Made by a program: the position numbers and the translations under genes. The notes under the pieces are model-generated. The model was not told the DNA's origin. It searched no databases and saw nothing but the letters and a program-made list of their open reading frames with translations. 64,000 nt of DNA from the NCBI RefSeq assembly GCF_004342265.1, contig NZ_SMCS01000002.1, forward strand, positions 186,001-250,000. The letters are read 5' to 3'. This document shows, in pieces, positions 47,617 to 54,412 of this stretch (positions are counted from its first letter, which is position 1; the number at the start of each line of letters is the position of its first letter). This stretch comes from Luteibacter rhizovicinus. GTDB taxonomy: Bacteria > Pseudomonadota > Gammaproteobacteria > Xanthomonadales > Rhodanobacteraceae.

Positions 47617-47723
47617 GATGCGCTCCGGCTGTTCACGCGCCGTCGAACACGTTCCGCGGCCCGGTGGCAGTGATGGAATCGAGGGGCGGGACGGATGTCC
47701 CGCCACGTTTATGTCGCAGCCGA

Positions 47724-48227
47724 TCAGATCTTCGCGACGCCCTGAATGTCGTACGTGAACTCCTTCGCGCCGCCCTTCGCCGTGCCCTTGTCGTCCTGCG
47801 GCTGGAAGCTGTATTTGAACTTGCCGAAGTGCAGCGTGATGTTCTCGGTCAGTCGGTCTTCACCACCGGAACCGCCGGTGGATACCGAGGTCACCAGCAC
47901 GCCTTCACTCAGTTCAATGGTGAGGAAGTCGCTCTGCTCGCCCGTCGCATTGGTGACGTAGAGCCACGCGTCATCGACGCGGCCACCGGTGCAGCAAGCA
48001 TCGATCAATGCGTTGGAGCAGCCGTCCACGTACTTGGTGATCGAGATGTCCTGCACGTGCGCCTTGCCGCCACTGGCGGAGCCAGCGCCGCTATGCAGAT
48101 CGCCGGAGTTGCTGGTGCCCCACGACCAGGCCAGGATCGGCACCTCGCCCTTGTGCTTCTTGTGATTGGACGCGCCTTCGATCTTGACCTTGCCGGTCCC
48201 GAACTTGATGTGCATGTCGAATGCCAT
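47724..48227 (-). CDS. hcp: T6SS tube protein Hcp (TssD)
   Basis: A 167-residue Hcp that polymerises into the inner tube. It begins MAFDMHIKFGTGKVKIEGASN and includes VQDISITKYVDGCSNALIDACCTGGRVDDAWLYV and a C-terminal DKGTAKGGAKEFTYDIQ. GAGGAG upstream fixes the start at 48227. The length is that of Hcp, with a CC pair inside. It follows tssC by 86 nt. Confidence 0.95.
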   Translation of the reverse strand: MAFDMHIKFGTGKVKIEGASNHKKHKGEVPILAWSWGTSNSGDLHSGAGSASGGKAHVQDISITKYVDGCSNALIDACCTGGRVDDAWLYVTNATGEQSDFLTIELSEGVLVTSVSTGGSGGEDRLTENITLHFGKFKYSFQPQDDKGTAKGGAKEFTYDIQGVAKI

Positions 48228-48313
48228 GAAACCGCTCCTCTGGTGCAAACGTTAGTTGGCTATAGCCGCCGGCCGTGATGCCGGCCGGCGATGTCTTCTG
48301 CGATATGTTTCGA

Positions 48314-49807
48314 TTAGGCCTTGGCTGCGGATGGCAGACGCGATACCAGCCGCAACGACACGGTCAATCCCTCGAGCTGGTAGTGCGGTTTGAGGAAGAA
48401 CTTCGACGAGTAGTAACCCGGTGCGCCCTCCACTTCCTCGACCACGACTTCCGCCGCAGCCAGAGGCTTGCGTGCCTTGGTGTCTTCGCTGGAGTTGGAC
48501 GGGTCGCCGTCGACGTAGTTGGTGACCCAGCGCGTCAGCCAGCTTTGCATCTGCTCGCGATCGCTGAACGAGCCGATCTTGTCGCGCACGATGCACTTGA
48601 GGTAATGCGCGAAGCGGCAGCAAGCGAACATATAGGGAAGACGTGCGCCAAGCGCCGCATTGGCCGTGGCGTCAGGGTCGTCGTACTCATCGGGCTTGTT
48701 CAGCGACTGTGCGCTGATAAAGGCCGCCATGTCCGAATTCTTCCGATGCACCAGAGGCATCAGACCCATTCTGTCCAGCTCGGCCGAACGACGGTCGGTG
48801 ATAGCGACTTCGGTGGGACACTTCATGTCCACGCCACCGTCGTCGGTCGGGAAGGTATGCGTGGGCAGACCTTCCACGGCACCGCCGGACTCGATTCCGC
48901 GAATACGCGAGCACCAGCCATAAGCCTTGAACGATCGATTGATGTTCACCGCCATGGCGTAGGCTGCGTTCTGCCAGGTGTATTTCGACGAATCGGCGCC
49001 GGTGGTGTTTTCTTCGAAATCGAACTCTTCCACCGGGTTGGTCGTGGCGCCATAAGGCAACCGCGACAAGGTGCGCGGCATCGCCAGACCGATGTATTTG
49101 GAGTCTTCCGACTCGCGCAGCGAGCGCCACGCGGCGTAATCGGGCGTCGAGAATATCTTGGCGAGGTCGCGCGGGTTGGCCAGTTCGGTCCAGCTATCCA
49201 TGCCCATCAGCCGGGGCGCAGCCGCCGCGATAAATGGCGCATGCGCTGCCGCCGCCACCTGGGCAATGCCGTTCAACAGCTCGACATCGGGCGGACTCTG
49301 GTCGAAGTAGTAGTCGCCGACCAGGCAGCCGTACGGCTCGCCGCCTAGCTGGCCGTACTCTTCCTCGTAAACTTTCTTGAAGATGGGGCTCTGATCCCAG
49401 GCGGTGCCCTTGTAACGCTTGAGCACCTTGCCGAGGTCTTTCTTGGAGATGTTGAGCACGCGGATCTTCAACTGCTGATCCGTCTCGGTGTTGTTCACCA
49501 GATAGTGCAGACCACGCCAGGCGCTTTCCAGTTGCTGGAAGTCCGCCTGGTGCATGATCTGGTTGAGCTGCTCGCTGAGCTTGCGATCGATCTCGGCGAT
49601 ATAGGCCTTGATCGTCTGCGAGACATCTTCAGTGACTACGTCGGCGCGGCTCAGCACCTGCTCGGCGAGCGTGCGTACGGCCGACTCCACTTCCTCTTTC
49701 GCGCGCTCGCTTTTGGGCTTGAACTCTTTGTTCAACAGCGCCGCGAAATCGCCCGCGTCGAGGGTCTGAGCCTCGGCGCCGGCTACAGCCAGTTTTTCGG
49801 TTGCCAT
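48314..49807 (-). CDS. tssC: T6SS sheath protein TssC (VipB)
   Basis: A 497-residue large sheath subunit. Diagnostic segments include LNQIMHQADFQQLESAWRGLHYLV, FKKVYEEEYGQLGGEPYGCLVGDY, AHAPFIAAAAPRLMG and MFACCRFAHYLKCIVRDKIGSF. The ATG at 49807 has GGGGAG eight bases upstream; a GTG three codons earlier overlaps the tssB stop (GTGA) but has no room for a ribosome site. With TssB it builds the contractile sheath. Confidence 0.95.
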   Translation of the reverse strand: MATEKLAVAGAEAQTLDAGDFAALLNKEFKPKSERAKEEVESAVRTLAEQVLSRADVVTEDVSQTIKAYIAEIDRKLSEQLNQIMHQADFQQLESAWRGLHYLVNNTETDQQLKIRVLNISKKDLGKVLKRYKGTAWDQSPIFKKVYEEEYGQLGGEPYGCLVGDYYFDQSPPDVELLNGIAQVAAAAHAPFIAAAAPRLMGMDSWTELANPRDLAKIFSTPDYAAWRSLRESEDSKYIGLAMPRTLSRLPYGATTNPVEEFDFEENTTGADSSKYTWQNAAYAMAVNINRSFKAYGWCSRIRGIESGGAVEGLPTHTFPTDDGGVDMKCPTEVAITDRRSAELDRMGLMPLVHRKNSDMAAFISAQSLNKPDEYDDPDATANAALGARLPYMFACCRFAHYLKCIVRDKIGSFSDREQMQSWLTRWVTNYVDGDPSNSSEDTKARKPLAAAEVVVEEVEGAPGYYSSKFFLKPHYQLEGLTVSLRLVSRLPSAAKA

Positions 49808-49812
49808 GTCCG

Positions 49813-50328
49813 TCACTCCCCGTTCTTGCCGTCGTCAGGCTTCGGCGCCGATGTCAGCGACTGCAGCAAGGCCGGATCGCGGATCGCTTGCGCGATCAGG
49901 CTCTCGGCACCGGCCTTGCCATCCATATAGGTATCGAGATTGGCGAGCTGGGTGCGCGCCTCGAGCAATCTGGCCAGCGGTGCCACCTTGCGCGCCAGGG
50001 CCGCGGGCGAAAAGTCGTCCATGCTCTCGAACGTAATATCCACGTTGAGGCTACCTTCGCCCGTCAAGGTGTTCGGTACGGCGAAGGAGACGCGCGGCTT
50101 CATCGCCTGCAGGCGGCTGTCGAAATTGTCGACATCGACCTCCAGTGCCTTGCGCTCTTCAAGCGAAGGAAGCTCACCGGCATTGGCGCCGGAAAGGTCG
50201 GACATCACGCCCATCACGAAAGGAATCTGTACCTTCTTCTGTGCGCCGTAGACCTCGACGTCATACTCGATCTGCACGCGCGGCGCCCGGTTGCGGGCGA
50301 TGAACTTTTGACTACTCTGGGTTGCCAT
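49813..50328 (-). CDS. tssB: T6SS sheath protein TssB (VipA)
   Basis: A 171-residue small sheath subunit: SSQKFIARNRAPRVQIEYDVEV, then IPFVMGVMSDLSG, VDVDNFDSRLQAMKPRV and ESMDDFSPAALARKVAPLARLLEAR. It is the first gene of the T6SS locus. A GGGAGA ribosome site precedes the ATG. The 5' region contains a candidate promoter, a 12-bp palindrome and a perfect copy of the element found upstream of tssK. Confidence 0.96.
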   Translation of the reverse strand: MATQSSQKFIARNRAPRVQIEYDVEVYGAQKKVQIPFVMGVMSDLSGANAGELPSLEERKALEVDVDNFDSRLQAMKPRVSFAVPNTLTGEGSLNVDITFESMDDFSPAALARKVAPLARLLEARTQLANLDTYMDGKAGAESLIAQAIRDPALLQSLTSAPKPDDGKNGE

Positions 50329-50410
50329 TTGAAGTCTCCCGTCGAACTTCCGCGGTTTCGTGGCGAGCCGGACGGCTCGCGCATGCTGACATTACGGCCG
50401 TATAGCCGTC

Positions 50411-50437
50411 TTTATAATGACGTCATTCAAGCGACAA
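50411..50437 (-). promoter_or_regulatory. candidate tssB promoter with palindrome
   Basis: On the minus strand TTGTCG (50432-50437) and TATAAA (50411-50416) lie 15 bp apart. The spacer contains the perfect palindrome AATGACGTCATT (50416-50427). The predicted start would give a leader of about 75 nt before tssB. The 15-bp spacing is short for a sigma-70 promoter, so this is a weak call. Confidence 0.35.
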
Positions 50438-50497
50438 GACCCTGCCTGGACCCCGCCATTTTTCGTTTGCCAGTCTAGGGTCGCCCGCGCACGACTT

Positions 50498-50515
50498 ACC
50501 CGTCATTTCGTCTCA
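50498..50515 (-). promoter_or_regulatory. shared T6SS upstream element, tssB copy
   Basis: The minus-strand sequence TGAGACGAAATGACGGGT is identical to the element upstream of tssK, and lies 170 nt before the tssB ATG. Its plus-strand side also belongs to a 15-bp direct repeat, CGACTTACCCGTCAT, at 50492-50506 and 50660-50674. Confidence 0.6.
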
Positions 50516-51194
50516 CCTGAAGGCCCGATGTCGCCCGAGCCGGTAGATCGAGGGGCAGCATCCGCCACTTCGCCCCTCAACGGAGCGTGCGACAACCCCG
50601 GTTTCGCGCCGTTCCGACTCCGCGAATCATGCGTTGCGGCGGCCAATCCATTGCATCGCCGACTTACCCGTCATGTCCGAGATCGTCTTCCACGAGCAGA
50701 TTCTTCCCGAACCCGGAGACAGTGCCGGGCCCCTACCCCGCAATCGCGGAAGGCATGTCCAGCGTCGTCAACCGATGGCTGGCAAAGGCGCGCAGGAACA
50801 TGGCGCCCCATCCGGCCGATGAGATCCATCGTCATCCGCTCTGGAACGAACGGGAGCTTTTCGAAACGACCATCCTCATGTCGCTCGAGTAGTGCATTAG
50901 TTCTCTGCAAAATCGGCAAAAACATCTCCCTGGCCACTTTACGATCGCGGACCGCCATCCGGCATGGCGGGATTCGCCGTCGTCGTGCGCATACATGGAT
51001 AGGCAGGTGCTGTTACCCAAAAGGTAACGCCACGCCAGTTCGTCCATCAAGCCAGAGGAATCCTGCCGTTGAACGCGCCTGTCTCCCACTCATTCGCATC
51101 ATGCGGATCGAACCTTGCCTTTCCGCCTGTGGGAGCAGGTGTGGCCCTATCGTGTCCGATGCCCGGCGGCGACGCGATATCGTTATCCGTCTTC
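50516..51194. other. stretch without a supportable gene upstream of the T6SS
   Basis: No frame here has convincing protein character, though several open frames overlap on both strands. The stretch holds the second copy of CGACTTACCCGTCAT (50660-50674) and a TGTGGGAGCAGG REP-like sequence near 51127. It may include the decayed sensor half of the AraC-type gene that follows, but no recognisable AraC ligand-binding sequence was found. Confidence 0.4.
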
Positions 51195-51563
51195 ATGCCC
51201 GCCATCGATCCGCGATATCGGCGCATCAAGAGCTACATCGAAAAGAACCTCGATGACAGCGAACTCGACGCGGCATCGATCCAGGCAGTGTTCGGTCTAT
51301 CCCGCGCCACTCTCTATCGGCTGTTCGACGAAGTCGGCGGCATCACCCGCTATATTCGCGACTCGCGACTGACGGCTGCGTATAACCACCTGCAGCAACA
51401 CCCTTCCTGCAATCTCACCTGGTTGCTGTACGAACTGGGCTTTGCATCGGAACGGCAATTTCAGCGCTCTTTCCGGGCACGATTCGGCGTTTCACCCGCG
51501 CAATGGCGGGAACGTTGTCGACACCGCGAAGACGGATATGAGTGTGTTCTGGATTTCGCATAA
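51195..51563 (+). CDS. short AraC/XylS-type regulator
   Basis: A 122-residue protein consisting of essentially one AraC-type DNA-binding domain: first helix-turn-helix in LDAASIQAVFGLSRATLYRLFDEVGGITRYIRDSRL, second in NLTWLLYELGFASERQFQRSFRARFGVSPAQWRE. It lacks the usual ligand-binding half, so it is either a MarA/SoxS-size regulator or the tail of a truncated gene. A TTG at 51069 with AGAGGA upstream would extend it by 42 unconserved residues. It is divergent from tssB and is a natural candidate regulator of the T6SS. Confidence 0.7.
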   Translation: MPAIDPRYRRIKSYIEKNLDDSELDAASIQAVFGLSRATLYRLFDEVGGITRYIRDSRLTAAYNHLQQHPSCNLTWLLYELGFASERQFQRSFRARFGVSPAQWRERCRHREDGYECVLDFA

Positions 51564-51580
51564 GCGGCCCCGGTAGGTTC

Positions 51581-51751
51581 TTAGTCCAGCTTGGCAAGCC
51601 GGCGCTGAAGCCTCTTCTTCCAGTCGGAATCGGGCTCGACAGCGATCAACTCTTTCAGAGCCGCCATTTGCGCGACATCGAGCGCACCTTTTGCCAACGG
51701 CAAACAGCATAAATTCTTCCAAGTGCTAAGGGGGGGGTACCGCCGCGCATG
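51581..51751 (-). pseudogene. gene-tail fragment without a start
   Basis: A minus-strand frame ends ALDVAQMAALKELIAVEPDS then DWKKRLQRRLAKLD before TAA at 51581. It looks strongly protein-like (amphipathic helix, lysine-rich end) but has no plausible start and runs into a G8 tract (51730-51737) and the Rhs gene. It is most likely the broken 3' end of a gene displaced by arrival of the Rhs cassette. Confidence 0.35.
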
Positions 51752-52669
51752 GCAACACCCTGCACGCTAAGCTGGCTTAAGGCACCGGACCAACAAGGGG
51801 TTGGGACGAAGAAACTGAAGATAGTGGCAGGCACTGTACTCACTACGTTCCTCGCTTCCGCCGCTTGCTATGCAGAAGAGGTTACGTACTACCTGACCAA
51901 TCCGCTTGGCACACCACTCGTCGTCACTGACGCGCAGAACAACATCATAAGACGGCTAGATCAGAAGCCCTATGGACAAGGTGTTCTGGATGTAGAGAGA
52001 GGGGCCGGATATACCGGGCATGTAGTAGACGAGGATACGGACCTCATCTATATGCAAGCCAGATACTACGATCCTGAACTCGGGCGATTTCTATCGACTG
52101 ACCCTGTTGCATCAGTTCCTGGGACTCCTGCGACACTCAACAGATTCGCATACGCGTTCGATAATCCGCTCAGCAATCCCGACCCTGACGGAAGAGTCGT
52201 CGTCCCTGCGAACGATCGGGCTAAGCGGCTACTTGAACGCGCAGTTGCGTCAAGTACGGTGGTCCGCGGCCAATATGAGCGATTGAATGGTTCGACTAAT
52301 ACGTTTCGGGTCGAGAACATATACGTAAGTAGTAAAAACGGCGGTCAATCGCACGTAGTAGCGGATCAATGGCAGGACGCCCTGAAGAAATCCTATGGCG
52401 GAACAGGGAAGGGAAGTGGCGGAACGATCTATATCAATCGGTCCAGCGAGGCGGTTCTCGTGGCAGAAACAAAAGGCGGGGAACCTACAAAGACGCCGCT
52501 TTCCCAGGAAGAGGTCATCTCTCACGAATTTGCTCATGCTATCGACAATGACACCGGAAATACTTCTGGATCCCGAGAAGAACGAGAGCACAATGCACGT
52601 GAAATCGAAGATAGCTATCGTGACGAGAAAAAACTGCCCGGGCGGCGCAACAATGTGGATGGAAACTAG
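51749..52669 (+). CDS. Sec-type short Rhs protein with M91/NleD-like metalloprotease tip
   Basis: A 306-residue protein. A basic-hydrophobic signal segment (KKLKIVAGTVLTTFLASAACYA) precedes the Rhs core (YYLTNPLGTPLVVTD, YGQGVLD, GYTGHVVDEDTDLIYMQARYYDPELGRFLSTDPV, NRFAYAFDNPLSNPDPDGR). The C-terminal toxin has HEFAH (259-263) zinc motif and a downstream Glu-rich helix, then KLPGRRNN, the pattern of NleD-like M91 metallopeptidases. The ATG at 51749 is formal; the signal peptide would fit better if translation began near 51806, where an ACG stands. The region is AT-richer than neighbours, suggesting transfer. Confidence 0.72.
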   Translation: MATPCTLSWLKAPDQQGVGTKKLKIVAGTVLTTFLASAACYAEEVTYYLTNPLGTPLVVTDAQNNIIRRLDQKPYGQGVLDVERGAGYTGHVVDEDTDLIYMQARYYDPELGRFLSTDPVASVPGTPATLNRFAYAFDNPLSNPDPDGRVVVPANDRAKRLLERAVASSTVVRGQYERLNGSTNTFRVENIYVSSKNGGQSHVVADQWQDALKKSYGGTGKGSGGTIYINRSSEAVLVAETKGGEPTKTPLSQEEVISHEFAHAIDNDTGNTSGSREEREHNAREIEDSYRDEKKLPGRRNNVDGN

Positions 52670-53277
52670 TGAGCGCAAGATCATTACTTATATCGACACT
52701 ATCGCTCTTGACAGCGATGCCAGCTTACTGCGCTGGAGCAACGCCGCCTGATCGCGGACTCGATCCCCGGCTAGGGCGCGTGCGCGACGAAGTTACCCGC
52801 CTCGCCGACGTCGAACGAGACTATCGCGGCTGCATTGCGTCCGCGGACGATTCACTAAAGCGTGTCGCTGAGGCCATTCGAGAAGTTGAGCATCCAAAAA
52901 ACGTCACTCTCTCCATCCTTCTCGTCACGTTGGGTGGCGACTATGTCTCCGGGACGTACGCGATCGTAGGGCGACGGGGAACACAGTCCTTTGTATACGA
53001 TGGCAATCGGCAGAAAACCTATCCCTTGCTCACTCATACAGCGGCGGAAATCACACGAGCAACAACTGTCGCAGCGAAGCAAGTGGCGCCGCCTCCGGCC
53101 CCGTCATCAACTCAGGTAGCCGATCATGTCTCCTGCACGGTAATCGTCGACCTGACATCGGGCACCAGCCGACTCCTTTCGTCGCTCTCGGACAATGCGG
53201 GGCTGGACAGTACCGTGGTGTCTAAGGTTTCGGACATTGTCGATGAAACGGTCAAGGTACATTCCGACGACGATTAA
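52669..53277 (+). CDS. probable immunity partner of the Rhs toxin
   Basis: A 202-residue protein starting with GTG that shares its G with the TAG stop of the Rhs gene (TAGTG). It has a signal peptide (ARSLLISTLSLLTAMPAYCAG) and a soluble domain with ILLVTLGGDYVSGTYAIVGR and a late CTVIVDLTSG strand. No family was recognised. Position, coupling, periplasmic destination and low GC fit an immunity protein that guards against the exported metalloprotease. Inference from context only. Confidence 0.6.
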   Translation: MSARSLLISTLSLLTAMPAYCAGATPPDRGLDPRLGRVRDEVTRLADVERDYRGCIASADDSLKRVAEAIREVEHPKNVTLSILLVTLGGDYVSGTYAIVGRRGTQSFVYDGNRQKTYPLLTHTAAEITRATTVAAKQVAPPPAPSSTQVADHVSCTVIVDLTSGTSRLLSSLSDNAGLDSTVVSKVSDIVDETVKVHSDDD

Positions 53278-53411
53278 GTGAAACTTACCGCATCTTGGGG
53301 GCAGCCCCGTACTGTCCACGGAATCGGGGATAGTCCACCCTGCCCCCATGTTGCGATCCGAACGAATGCACTAACATCGCGCTACTGCAGAGAGCCCAAC
53401 TTCGATTCAGC

Positions 53412-54230
53412 TCAGCCGCCAGCATGCGCCGCCGCACGCGCGATCAACTCATCGTCGGGTCGCACGCCGGTGTACAGCACGAACTGCTCCACGGCCTGCA
53501 ATGCGATCACTTCGGCGCCGGTAATCACGGGCTTGCCCTTCGACCGCGCCAGCTTGATCAACGGCGTTTCGGCCGGCAGCGCGACGACGTCGAACACGAG
53601 CATTGCTTGCTCTACCTGTTCGCTACTGAAAGCCAGACGTTCGGCGTCGGGACCGCCTTCCATGCCGATGGGCGTGACGTTGATCAACAGATGCGCCTGC
53701 ACGTTCTGCGTATCGGGTGCCCAAGCGTAACCGCACATGTTGGCCAGCTTACGACCGGCCGCTTCGTTGCGTGCCACGATGGTGCCCTGCCTGAAGCCGG
53801 CGTCGCGCAACGCGCAGGCGACCGCTTTGGCCATGCCACCGCTGCCGCGCAGCGCAAGGACCGTGTCCGACGATACGCGGTGCTGTTCGATCAGCTTAGC
53901 GACCGCAATGTAGTCGGTATTGTATGCACGCAGGAATCCGTCGTCGTTGACGATGGTATTGACCGACTCGATGGCCGCCGCCGACGTGGCGATCTCGTCC
54001 AGCAACGGAATGCATGCTTCCTTGAATGGCATCGAGACCGCACAGCCGCGAATACCCAGTGCGCGTATGCCGCCGATCGCGGCTGGCAGGTCCTTGGTAG
54101 TGAATGCCTTGTAGACGTAATCCAGGTCCAGCGCGTCGTACAGGAAATTGTGAAAGCGCGTACCAAAATTGCCCGGGCGTCCGGATAGCGACATGCATAG
54201 CTTGGTATCGCGGCTGATGCTTTTCGACAT
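53412..54230 (-). CDS. shikimate 5-dehydrogenase-like protein
   Basis: A 272-residue AroE-family oxidoreductase. The substrate domain has LSGRPGNFGTRFHNFLYDAL and VSMPFKEACIPLLDEI with the conserved Lys; SVNTIVNDDGFLRAYNTDY carries the Asn/Asp pair. The NADP domain has GSGGMAKAVACALRDAG and INVTPIGMEGG. The SLSGRPGNFGTRFHN N terminus points to the HI0607/SDH-like branch rather than true AroE, so activity on shikimate may be weak. It stands alone between the toxin pair and the peptidase gene. Confidence 0.85.
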   Translation of the reverse strand: MSKSISRDTKLCMSLSGRPGNFGTRFHNFLYDALDLDYVYKAFTTKDLPAAIGGIRALGIRGCAVSMPFKEACIPLLDEIATSAAAIESVNTIVNDDGFLRAYNTDYIAVAKLIEQHRVSSDTVLALRGSGGMAKAVACALRDAGFRQGTIVARNEAAGRKLANMCGYAWAPDTQNVQAHLLINVTPIGMEGGPDAERLAFSSEQVEQAMLVFDVVALPAETPLIKLARSKGKPVITGAEVIALQAVEQFVLYTGVRPDDELIARAAAHAGG

Positions 54231-54412
54231 TTATTCGTTCCTGTGACAAGCCTCTGTGCAGGCCGGCAACCGAGCGTGACGCGCGATACCCAGCGCCACG
54301 TAAAAGGCCGGAAAGCCTGTCAGGATGCCATCAAGGAAACCCGCTTTCAACGTCACCGCAAGGCAACCACCGACCATGCTCGGCGCCCTGCCGCCTTGCG
54401 CCGGACTTGAGT

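Noticed and set aside
50329..50520. A sigma-54 promoter upstream of tssB or tssK
   Set aside because: TGGC-like sequences are present but the GG and GC elements do not have the required spacing in either region.
50417..51256. A 279-codon plus-strand frame through the T6SS control region
   Set aside because: It crosses the regulatory elements, is Arg/Ser-rich with no domain, and overlaps the AraC-type gene in another frame.
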